In this document: positions 1 to 7,761 of the stretch, in pieces
Layout of the letters: every line of letters begins with the position of its first letter
How positions within the stretch are numbered: position 1 is the first letter of the stretch
NCBI RefSeq assembly: GCF_000876655.1
Contig: NZ_JYCN01000009.1
Location: 186,001 to 250,000 of the forward strand
DNA: 64,000 bases
Reading direction: 5' to 3'
Origin: Arthrobacter sp. SPG23
GTDB lineage: Bacteria > Actinomycetota > Actinomycetes > Actinomycetales > Micrococcaceae
The notes under the pieces: generated by a model
Told to the model about the DNA's origin: nothing
Database searches by the model: none
The model's input: only the letters and a program-made list of their open reading frames with translations
Made by a program: the position numbers and the translations under genes

Positions 1-441
1 CCCGGAACACCCTCCACGCTCACCCCCGGGAAGCGTCCCCGCACCACCCTGACGCCCACCCTCGTGCTGCGCAACGGCACGGCTGTTACGGCGCTGGGCT
101 CGCCCGGCGGCGACCAGCAGGACCAATGGCAACTCCCGTACCTGCTGCGGACCATCGTGGGCGGCTACGCTCCGCAACAGGCCATCGATGCGCCGACGTT
201 CCATACGACGTCGATGCCGGGGTCGTTCTGGCCCCGCACCTGGGAGCCCGGCGGCGCAGTGGTGGAGGGCAGACTGGGTGAGGACGTCATTGCCGGCCTG
301 GAACGCCGTGGCCACCGGATCACGTGGGCCGGCGACTGGACGCTGGGACGGTTGTCCGCCGTCGTCCGTGATCCCCGGGCGGGTGTCCTGCAGGGCGCAG
401 CGAACCCGCGCGGTGCGCAGGGCTACGCGGCGGGACGGTAG
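1..441 (+). CDS. ggt: gamma-glutamyltransferase, C-terminal part (5' end outside window)
   Basis: The reading frame is open from base 1 and ends in TAG, giving the last 146 residues of a longer protein. Residues 33-38 read GSPGGD, the conserved motif near the C-terminus of gamma-glutamyltransferase small subunits. It is followed by a typical tail (QQAIDAPTFH) and the closing GAANPR segment. The family transfers or hydrolyses the gamma-glutamyl group of glutathione-like compounds after self-cleavage at a threonine that lies upstream, outside the window. The first GTG at 64 is inside the domain and is not the start. The family call is firm; substrate and location of the enzyme cannot be judged from this part. 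Confidence 0.85.
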   Translation, partial: PGTPSTLTPGKRPRTTLTPTLVLRNGTAVTALGSPGGDQQDQWQLPYLLRTIVGGYAPQQAIDAPTFHTTSMPGSFWPRTWEPGGAVVEGRLGEDVIAGLERRGHRITWAGDWTLGRLSAVVRDPRAGVLQGAANPRGAQGYAAGR

Positions 442-479
442 GGGTTAACGCCCTCACGAAGTACGGCTCGAGGCCCTCA

Positions 480-824
480 TCAGCCCTGCCTGACGATATC
501 GACCGAGATCTCCACCGCCGGAACGGTTCCCCTGTTCTCGAGCCAGTGGGTCGTGTTCCGGTCCTCGGGCCATCCCACTCCGGGCCCGTAGTCCGTGGCG
601 ACTCCGTTTCGATGGTCAGTGATCGTTCCCTGCAGGATGTAGACGCTGCCAGGCCGGCCCACGTGGTCGTGAACCGGGCCGAAGACGCCGCCGGGCTCGA
701 TGGTCACCATTCGCGTTCGAAGTTGGAGTCCTTCCATGCCCTCGATCTCGGGGCCAAGGGCAACCGTTGAAAGTAACTCCACCGTGACGCCTTTCGTCTC
801 AGGTGCCGCCTGTTCGTTGCCCAT
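480..824 (-). CDS. small cupin-domain protein
   Basis: A 114-residue single-domain cupin. A likely metal-binding HDH lies at residues 52-54, followed by GSVYILQG (a cupin motif 1 pattern), and a second histidine at about 93 (TTHW) sits where motif 2 is expected. Cupins of this size are usually metal-dependent sensors, isomerases or dioxygenases of unknown substrate. The gene is divergent from the lipoprotein at 1057, with about 230 bases between them that probably carry both promoters. No enzymatic role can be assigned. The fold call is good; the function is unknown. Confidence 0.75.
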   Translation of the reverse strand: MGNEQAAPETKGVTVELLSTVALGPEIEGMEGLQLRTRMVTIEPGGVFGPVHDHVGRPGSVYILQGTITDHRNGVATDYGPGVGWPEDRNTTHWLENRGTVPAVEISVDIVRQG

Positions 825-1056
825 GGTGCTCTCTTTTCTCTACGTCCCTGCGCGTCCGGGCCTCTTGCTGGTGGTCCAAGCCTGACCGTCATCGGCCGCA
901 CCGGCTTGCGCCGCCACTGGAGCCCCGTCCCGTTCTTTCCCACAATAGATGCCTTCGCGTCCGTTGGGCTGCCCGCGACCCTTCGGTGTCCCCGAGCATG
1001 CTGAACCGCGAAACAGGGGGTTAGACTCAGGACGACGTCAGCTCCGGGGGGAACAG

Positions 1057-1860
1057 ATGCGTTTAGCAAGATCTTGGTTTGTTGCAGCAGCCCTGGTCAT
1101 TCCGTTGGCAGGATGTGAGTACAGCGGGCCGGGGGACAACGCCGCCGTCTCGCCGACTCAGGGCGGTAGCGAGCAGAAGCCATCTTTTGAGGACAACGTC
1201 GACGACGTGGCAAGGTTGCTCGAGATATCTGCGGAGGATCCTGGAATGCCGTCGGAAACGGAGCCGGCCGGGGAACTGTCGGTTGATCTCGTTCCCGGTG
1301 ACTACATGGTCAAGGGCGCATGTGCCGGTGTTCACGGCCTTAAGGTCTCCATTGTTGAAGGCGAAAAGGCACCACTAACGGTGCCCTACACGTGTGACTC
1401 CGTCATGGAGCGCTTCATCCGGCACACCGGCGGGCCCATCACCATCAGTGCCACCCCGCCCATGGACAAGCCCGCCGCGGCTGGCGTCACCATCCGGCCC
1501 AATACTGATCCGCGCGCCGCAGCGCTGAAAGACATGGCGGAGTGGTTAGCGCAGCAGCTACAACCCGAAATAGCTGGACAGCACGCAGGTTCCGCAGGCT
1601 CGAACTCCCCCACCAGCATGGGTATGCCAGCAGAACCGGGCAGCTACGAAGTGCACTTCATCTGCGAAGGACCGCCCGAAGCTCAATTTTCGGTGTCCAG
1701 TTGGGCAGGGGTCGAAGTTTTGGCCCCAGTGCGCGTCCCTTGCAACGGTGACGTCTTTAAAGCGTCGGTGGAGTTGCCCACCAAGGGGGCGGACTTCAAC
1801 ATGGCCCCGAGTAACGGGGCCGAGAGCCGCTACGCCTTCCGGCTAGTTTCGTCCGCGTAG
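1057..1860 (+). CDS. secreted lipoprotein, unknown function
   Basis: A 267-residue protein. I chose the ATG at 1057 because a G-rich ribosome site (CCGGGGGGAAC) lies just before it and because the product then starts with a compact lipoprotein signal: two arginines, a hydrophobic run, and lipobox LAGC with cysteine 20. An upstream in-frame start at 949 would bury this signal. The mature part is rich in Pro, Ser and Gly, with two similar halves (LSVDLVPGDYMVKGACAG and a later GSYEVHFICEG), each of the type G-x-Y-x-V-x-x-x-C. This suggests a repeated small beta domain. I do not recognise a family. It is expected to be anchored on the outer face of the membrane. Confidence 0.75.
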   Translation: MRLARSWFVAAALVIPLAGCEYSGPGDNAAVSPTQGGSEQKPSFEDNVDDVARLLEISAEDPGMPSETEPAGELSVDLVPGDYMVKGACAGVHGLKVSIVEGEKAPLTVPYTCDSVMERFIRHTGGPITISATPPMDKPAAAGVTIRPNTDPRAAALKDMAEWLAQQLQPEIAGQHAGSAGSNSPTSMGMPAEPGSYEVHFICEGPPEAQFSVSSWAGVEVLAPVRVPCNGDVFKASVELPTKGADFNMAPSNGAESRYAFRLVSSA

Positions 1861-1924
1861 TTTGGCGTAGCCCGGAAGTCCGGTGCCGTGCCGGACGTAG
1901 GGGAGGCCCTAATCTACGCCCGGG

Positions 1925-1962
1925 GGCCTGCCAGGGGACTACGTCCCTTCGCCCGGCAGGCC
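1925..1962. terminator. GC-rich hairpin between convergent genes
   Basis: Arms GGCCTGCC (1925-1932) and GGCAGGCC (1955-1962) pair perfectly. A second stem, GGGAC/GTCCC (1935-1939 with 1943-1947), lies inside the loop. The hairpin sits between the lipoprotein ending at 1860 and the minus-strand gene ending at 1982, so it is probably a two-way terminator. There is no T-run, as is common in this group. A smaller hairpin (GTCCGG/CCGGAC, 1878-1896) precedes it. Confidence 0.5.
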
Positions 1963-1981
1963 AGCCCTGCCGATTGTGCGG

Positions 1982-2737
1982 TTAGGCGCCAAGCACCCGC
2001 GGCCGGCCAAACTGGGTCCGGACGCCGGGGGAGAACAGCACGGACTCGGGCGGACCCGCCACATCGAGTCCGGCGGCGCCGATCAACCCGTCCTCAAGGA
2101 CCGTCAGCTCAGCCCGGTAGAGCGGCCAGGGCGAATGGGTGTTCGGGATGTACAGCGTGCGGCCGCGGAAGCGGGAGTGCAGCCCGAACCTGGCCGTGAG
2201 GTGGATGGACAGCGGATCCGCGGCCGCGTCGTCGAGCGCAGGAACAACCGCGAAGTCGCTCGTTGCCCCGCGCCGGAACCGCCGCACCGAATAGCCTGTT
2301 GCTGGGCTGCCGGGGTGGGCCGAACGGAAGCGGGCATGCGACCACACATACGGAATGCCGGCCGCGCGTGCGGCCAGCACCACGGCCAGCCGGTCCGCGT
2401 CCAGGCTCAGGAAGACCACGCCCCGGGTGCCGTCCGGTTCCCGCGAATACAGCCGGACGTTGATCTCGTTGAAATCCCCGAAGAACGGCACTGCGGGGCC
2501 GCGGCCGATGCCCGCCTTCTGCATGCGGAAGCCGATCAGCCCCACCCACGCCGAGCCGTCGAAAACGTCCGGCACCACCCCGGCCGGCATGAACGCTGCC
2601 GCCGCCGTTTCGGGGATGCGCCAGTGCAGGAACACCGCGTCGGTCCACCGCTGGTCCATGATCACGGGGGAGGGCAACTCCGGCGGCTCCGGCCACGGGT
2701 GTGGCAATCCCAGGCCCTGCAGCTCCGGACCGGCCAC
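1982..2737 (-). CDS. DUF2071 (YqjF-like) family protein
   Basis: 251 residues. The N-terminal PVIMDQRWTDAVFLHW and the later FNEINVRLY are hallmarks of the DUF2071/YqjF family, an acetoacetate-decarboxylase-like fold of unknown activity. The GTG start at 2737 shares one base with the TAG of the upstream isocitrate-lyase-type gene (TAGTG), which indicates translational coupling. It is the last gene of a probable minus-strand operon running from 5902 to 1982. Length is normal for the family. Function is unknown. Confidence 0.8.
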   Translation of the reverse strand: MAGPELQGLGLPHPWPEPPELPSPVIMDQRWTDAVFLHWRIPETAAAAFMPAGVVPDVFDGSAWVGLIGFRMQKAGIGRGPAVPFFGDFNEINVRLYSREPDGTRGVVFLSLDADRLAVVLAARAAGIPYVWSHARFRSAHPGSPATGYSVRRFRRGATSDFAVVPALDDAAADPLSIHLTARFGLHSRFRGRTLYIPNTHSPWPLYRAELTVLEDGLIGAAGLDVAGPPESVLFSPGVRTQFGRPRVLGA

Positions 2738-3516
2738 TAGTTGAGTGCCCGTGTTCCCTCGGGCAGCGCACCCCCGGCCAGGAGCCCGGCGGTGGCGTCG
2801 GCAAAGGCCGTCAGGGCCACCCGCTGGGTCCAGGGGCCATAGGAAATGCGGGCCACGCCCAGTTCCTGCAGCTTGGCCGGAGCAAGGGACCCCGGAACGT
2901 TGATGACGGACACCTTGTTCCAGCCGATGCCGTCAACCAGGGCGGCCACGGTGGGCTCGTCCAGCAGACCGGGAACGAAAACGGTGGTTGCTCCCACGTC
3001 GAGGAACGCCCGGCCGCGTTCGATGGCGTCGGCCAGCACGTCAGCGGGGTCGCGGTCCTTGCCCTTGAGGAAAGCGTCGGTGCGTGCGTTGAGGACGAAA
3101 TCGATGCCTTCGGCCTGGCCTGCCTGGGCGGCGGCATCCATTTGGGCGACGGCGTCGGCCAGCGGACGCATCTGGTCCTCGATGTTGGCGCCAACGATTC
3201 CCACGCCGATCGCCTTCCGGATTGTCTCGCCCGGGTTGCTGTAGCCGGATTCGAGGTCCGCGCTGACCGGAAGGGTGGTGGATGCTGCGATGCGTCCCAC
3301 GGCTTCGATCATGAGGTCCAGGGGGATGTTCTCGCCGTCCTCGTAACCCAGCGAGGCCGCAATGGAGTGGCTGGCCGTGGCCAGGGCGGCGGTACCCGGG
3401 ACATCGGCGGCAACCTTTGCGGTGATGGCGTCCCAGACGTTGATGACCTGCAGGATTTCCGGTGCCTGGTGGAGGCGAAGCAGTTCGGTGGCTTTAGCGG
3501 CGTTGGTTTCAGTCAT
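2737..3516 (-). CDS. isocitrate lyase/PEP phosphomutase superfamily protein
   Basis: 259 residues, in the small size class of the superfamily (PEP mutase, oxaloacetate decarboxylase, carboxyphosphonoenolpyruvate mutase types). Seen in order: NVWDAITAKV near residue 26, DLESGYSNP (a Mg-binding D-x-E/D loop), GANIEDQ, and NARTDAF. The KKCGH catalytic loop of true isocitrate lyases is absent, so this is not a glyoxylate-shunt enzyme. The family breaks or rearranges C-C or C-P bonds next to a 2-oxo acid. The real substrate cannot be told. Its stop overlaps the start of the DUF2071 gene by one base. Confidence 0.8.
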   Translation of the reverse strand: MTETNAAKATELLRLHQAPEILQVINVWDAITAKVAADVPGTAALATASHSIAASLGYEDGENIPLDLMIEAVGRIAASTTLPVSADLESGYSNPGETIRKAIGVGIVGANIEDQMRPLADAVAQMDAAAQAGQAEGIDFVLNARTDAFLKGKDRDPADVLADAIERGRAFLDVGATTVFVPGLLDEPTVAALVDGIGWNKVSVINVPGSLAPAKLQELGVARISYGPWTQRVALTAFADATAGLLAGGALPEGTRALN

Positions 3517-3557
3517 GCTGCGAGCCTAACCGAGGGGGCTGACACGGGTGAAGGCTT

Positions 3558-3965
3558 TCAGCCCTCCGATGATGAGCTCGACGCGCCAGCAGAGGCTACC
3601 GCGCCGGCGGGCTGTTTCTGCCAGGGCCAGCGGCCGGTGATTTCCAGCTCCAGCGAAAAGCTCAGGAAGGTCCGGATGAGCACGATGATCGCCAGCACGC
3701 CCACGCTCTCGAAGGTCGGCGTCACGGCGACCGTCCGGATGATGTCCGCTGCCACCAGGAGTTCAAGGCCGAGCAGGATGGAACGGCCCAACAGTTGCCG
3801 GTAGGAGCGGTAGACGGAAAGCGGCTCGGATCCCGGCGGCAGGCGTTTCGGCTGGAATCCCCGCAGCGCCATGGGGATGGAAACGACGGCGCCGATCACC
3901 ATCACGGCGACGCCGGCAAAGTCCATGAACCTGCCTACGGTCTCGATAATGTGCTGGAAATCCAC
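3558..3965 (-). CDS. DUF1622 small membrane protein
   Basis: 135 residues when started at the GTG at 3965, which has AAGGGGAAC just upstream and begins VDFQHIIETV. A longer reading to 4169 adds a low-complexity tail antisense to the preceding gene and is rejected. Three hydrophobic helices are visible (around residues 12-32, 56-80 and 87-105). The RSYRQLLGRSILLGLELLVA segment is typical of DUF1622. The C-terminus is a Ser/Ala-rich cytoplasmic tail. The gene starts 43 bases after the epimerase gene and is probably co-transcribed with it. Role unknown. Confidence 0.8.
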   Translation of the reverse strand: MDFQHIIETVGRFMDFAGVAVMVIGAVVSIPMALRGFQPKRLPPGSEPLSVYRSYRQLLGRSILLGLELLVAADIIRTVAVTPTFESVGVLAIIVLIRTFLSFSLELEITGRWPWQKQPAGAVASAGASSSSSEG

Positions 3966-4008
3966 TGTTCCCCTTACAAGGCTTCGGACAAAGAAAAGTG
4001 CAGCGGCA

Positions 4009-4941
4009 TCACGGGTGGCGGACTCCTTCGCCCGCGAGGATCGCGCGGTACCCCTCACGGAAGGTGGGGTAGGCAAACTCGAACCCGGTGCTCCTGAGGA
4101 GGGCATTGCTGCACCGTTTATTGCCGCCCCGGGACGGCTCGCCGCCCGCTCCGCCGCCGCTGGCACCACCCGGAACGTCCGACGACGGCCGCGGGAGTCC
4201 CAGCTCGTCGGCCAGGAAACGCTGGACCTCGCCGAGCTCCGCGGGATCGTTGTCCACGCCGAGGTACACGGGGCCGGGGTCGGCGGCCGTGGTGCAGAGG
4301 TGCACGATCGCCGCCGCGGCGTCGTCCCGGTGGATGCGGTTGGTGTAGCGCGGCTCCGCCGGGGCCACCGCAGCCCCTGAGCGGACCTGGTCGATCAGCC
4401 TGGTCCTCCCCGGACCGTAAATGCCGCCCAAGCGGAGCACCACTGGGCTGATCCCGGTGCCGTCCAGGCGCTGGTGCAGCAGATCCTCCGCCTCGCGGAT
4501 GATGCGGCCGGAGAATCCGCCGGGTGCCGGCGTCGTGCTTTCATCCACCCAGCCGCCTTCCGCGTCGCCGTACACGGCAGTGGAGGAGACGAACAACACA
4601 CGCCGAAGCGGCGACGGCAGCGCCGCGGCACCGCGCTCCCTTACCGGCACAAGTTTCGCGTCGCGCTCCAGCGCATCCAGGACGTTCGAGAGTCCGTCCA
4701 CGTAGGCGGCCCGGTAGGCCTCTTCGGTGGGGGAGTCGGCCGCTACCGCGATGACGACGGCGGTGGTGTCCGCCGGGATCGGCGGCAGCGGCGGCCGGGC
4801 CAGGTCAGCCGCAACACCCTCGATGGCGGCCGGAAGCTTGCCCGGCGACCGCCGCCACCCCACCACGCGGTGGCCGGCTGCCGCGAAACGCAGCCCGGCC
4901 TCGGTACCCAGATCGCCGCAGCCGGCCATAAGAACAGTCAT
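4009..4941 (-). CDS. NAD-dependent epimerase/dehydratase (extended SDR)
   Basis: 310 residues. The N-terminal GCGDLGTEAG is the glycine-rich nucleotide-binding loop. VSSTAVYGDAEGGW provides the Ser/Thr and Tyr positions, RIIREAEDLL the remote helix, and VLRLGGIYGPGR the substrate side, all as in YeeZ-type nucleoside-sugar epimerase relatives. The catalytic Lys of the YxxxK motif is not obvious, as in other atypical SDRs of this branch, where Arg replaces it. A Gly/Ser-rich insertion (about residues 255-270) looks like a loop. Probably a soluble oxidoreductase or epimerase; substrate unknown. Confidence 0.8.
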   Translation of the reverse strand: MTVLMAGCGDLGTEAGLRFAAAGHRVVGWRRSPGKLPAAIEGVAADLARPPLPPIPADTTAVVIAVAADSPTEEAYRAAYVDGLSNVLDALERDAKLVPVRERGAAALPSPLRRVLFVSSTAVYGDAEGGWVDESTTPAPGGFSGRIIREAEDLLHQRLDGTGISPVVLRLGGIYGPGRTRLIDQVRSGAAVAPAEPRYTNRIHRDDAAAAIVHLCTTAADPGPVYLGVDNDPAELGEVQRFLADELGLPRPSSDVPGGASGGGAGGEPSRGGNKRCSNALLRSTGFEFAYPTFREGYRAILAGEGVRHP

Positions 4942-4996
4942 ACGGGCCAGTCTGCCAGAGCGGCGGCGAAGCCTTGGCCAGGCCCGCGATTGACGG

Positions 4997-5902
4997 TTAG
5001 GGTGCCGGAACCGGGAAGAACAGCCGCGGGTCCTGCAACAGGGCGGGGTAGTCGAACGAGGAGCGTTCCACGACGTCCGTGACCTGGAAGTTCCGGGCGA
5101 AACGGCCGTCCACCGTGATGGGGCGCCCCTGGACCTTGCCGATCGCGAACGTGGCGCCGCCGTCGAACGGCACGGCGATTGCCGAGTTGCCGGGCAGGGT
5201 GCGGAAGGCCTCCTCCTGCTGCTGGCGCTTCCGAGTGGGCTTTTTCACGAGCTGCTTGGGCGGCCGCTTCTTGGGGTTCTTGGCCGGGCGCCGCGAGTCA
5301 GTGTCGGCGTACACGAACTCGTACTCGTCCGAATGGGCGGCGGCCTTCGCGGCGCGGCCAACCTCCGGCAGGCTGATGGTGTCGAGCTTGTCCGGGGCGG
5401 TGTCTCCCACCTGGGCACGCAGGATCCAGAGGCGGTCGCCCACCGGATCCTCGGGGAGGAACTCATGCCGGGGTTCAGGCCAGACGTACTCCAGGTCCGC
5501 CGGCGTTCCGGGGAACAGCTCGCTGTAAAAGCGCGGTTCCTTCTGCAGCAGCCGGGAGCGGTGGCTGAGGTGCAGGTCGGGCTCGCCGAGCCACGGCGGC
5601 ATGGGGATCTTGGCGGCGTAGGCTGCGTGGTCTGCCTGCGGTGCGAATTCGAGGATCTTGGCGCGGGTGGTGTCCTCGCCGCCGCGGGCGATCCATTCAT
5701 CAACCATGGCCAGGCCGTACATGGTCAGTGCGGGGACGTAGCCCATCCACATGCGGATGGCCGGGTGCGACTGCCAGCCGTACTCCGGGATCACCAGCGC
5801 ACGCAGTGTCTGCAGCGCCTCGACACGCTGCTTGCCGAGCCGGACGCGGTCGAGGACCGCGGCGCTCTGCTGGAAATCTGGGTAGGGAAGGAAAGTCTGC
5901 AT
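4997..5902 (-). CDS. MSMEG_6728-family protein (pyrimidine-dimer glycosylase-like)
   Basis: 301 residues. The start MQTFLPYPDFQQSAAVLD followed by RLGKQRVEALQ is diagnostic of this actinobacterial family, whose N-terminal domain resembles T4 endonuclease V/pyrimidine dimer DNA glycosylase. Conserved HPAIRMWMGY follows. A basic segment around residues 207-230 (KKRPPKQLVKKPTRKRQQQ) suggests nucleic-acid contact. It is the first gene of the likely 5902-to-1982 operon, with 55 bases to the epimerase gene. A DNA repair role is inferred from the domain only. Confidence 0.75.
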   Translation of the reverse strand: MQTFLPYPDFQQSAAVLDRVRLGKQRVEALQTLRALVIPEYGWQSHPAIRMWMGYVPALTMYGLAMVDEWIARGGEDTTRAKILEFAPQADHAAYAAKIPMPPWLGEPDLHLSHRSRLLQKEPRFYSELFPGTPADLEYVWPEPRHEFLPEDPVGDRLWILRAQVGDTAPDKLDTISLPEVGRAAKAAAHSDEYEFVYADTDSRRPAKNPKKRPPKQLVKKPTRKRQQQEEAFRTLPGNSAIAVPFDGGATFAIGKVQGRPITVDGRFARNFQVTDVVERSSFDYPALLQDPRLFFPVPAP

Positions 5903-6130
5903 CCTTCAAGTGTGGAGGTGCCGCGGTCCCAGACCAAATGCCGGCGGCGGCGGCACAGCGCTGAGCTAGCGCCGGCGCAGCGGCAAACGCTGTTAGGATG
6001 TGAGCGGCCTGAGAGCAGCGCGGCGTAGTCTACTGGACCGTATGCTGAGACGGGGGAGACAACACGGTCACAATTTCACTAAGATGACCCCAACCAAATC
6101 CCGCCTCAGCCACCCTCCGGAAGACACGAA

Positions 6131-6718
6131 ATGACACTTACCCAAGCAGTTCCGTTCACGCCGAAGTTCGGACAAATGCTGAGCCCGGAAGCCAAGGGCA
6201 TCCTGGTGCTTGATGAATTCACCATCGACCCGGAAGCGGCCCGCAAGGAGCAGCACGGCTTCCGCGCCGCCCTCGGCTCAGTCGCCCTCACACTCCGGCG
6301 CATCGTTGCCCTCCGCCTGTTCATTGCGGTGGTGGCCATCGCCAACCTTCCCCTGTTCCTGCTGTCCACCGGATGGTGGATCTACGCCGTGTCCCTCGCC
6401 GTTGTCGTCGGAGTGCACGCAGCAGTTTCGTGGCTCAACGCGCATGAGCCGAAGGTGCGCCAGCGCCACTCGCTGGAGTTGCACTTGCACCGCGAACGCA
6501 GCGACAACTACCGCAAGGTGCGTGACGCGGTGAAGTTCGTGATCGATTCGCCGTCGCGCATGAACGAGCACCTCTACTTGGAGCTCCTGGCCGCAAAGCG
6601 GGTGGCCCTGCACCTGCACATCGGCACCGTGGCCCTTCTGGACACCAGCGACGACTCCGCCTGGAAAGTCCGGATCGTCCGCGAACTGCCGCAGGCGCTC
6701 TTCACGCAGGCGGCCTAA
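6131..6718 (+). CDS. small membrane protein, unknown family
   Basis: 195 residues. Two adjacent hydrophobic helices (about residues 58-75 and 82-98) follow a 55-residue soluble N-terminus. The remainder is a soluble, charged domain (RHSLELHLHRERSDNYRKVR and a long helix to the end). I do not recognise the family. A weak GGAAG precedes the ATG at 6131 by about eight bases. The gene is convergent with rpf and shares the strong terminator at 6734-6785. Confidence 0.65.
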   Translation: MTLTQAVPFTPKFGQMLSPEAKGILVLDEFTIDPEAARKEQHGFRAALGSVALTLRRIVALRLFIAVVAIANLPLFLLSTGWWIYAVSLAVVVGVHAAVSWLNAHEPKVRQRHSLELHLHRERSDNYRKVRDAVKFVIDSPSRMNEHLYLELLAAKRVALHLHIGTVALLDTSDDSAWKVRIVRELPQALFTQAA

Positions 6719-6733
6719 AACAACTGACTTAAG

Positions 6734-6785
6734 AAACAACGACGCCGGAGCTCCCCGCCAAGGGAACGCTCCGGCGTCGTTGTTT
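6734..6785. terminator. strong bidirectional terminator
   Basis: A perfect 18-bp inverted repeat (6734-6751 with 6768-6785) around a 16-base loop. The outer ends are A-rich/T-rich (AAACAAC...GTTGTTT), so a T-tract follows the GC-rich stem on both strands. It lies between the convergent ends of the membrane protein gene and rpf. It is the clearest factor-independent terminator in the window. Confidence 0.9.
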
Positions 6786-6805
6786 AACGCTTTGCAGCCT
6801 AAACC

Positions 6806-7579
<774 letters not shown>

Positions 7580-7761
7580 CTAGAGGTCATGTACGGTGTC
7601 TGCCGGCCGGGCAGTAACTGGTGGTGGCAGCACCGGGCATTCGTTGTCCCGCTTGGCGGGATTACGTTCCACGCTAAGACAGTGCCGCCCCGTTATCAAA
7701 TCGAAATACATACCCGGCATAACCGGCGTCCCCTCGGGGGGCGCGTGATGGCCTGCGCCGA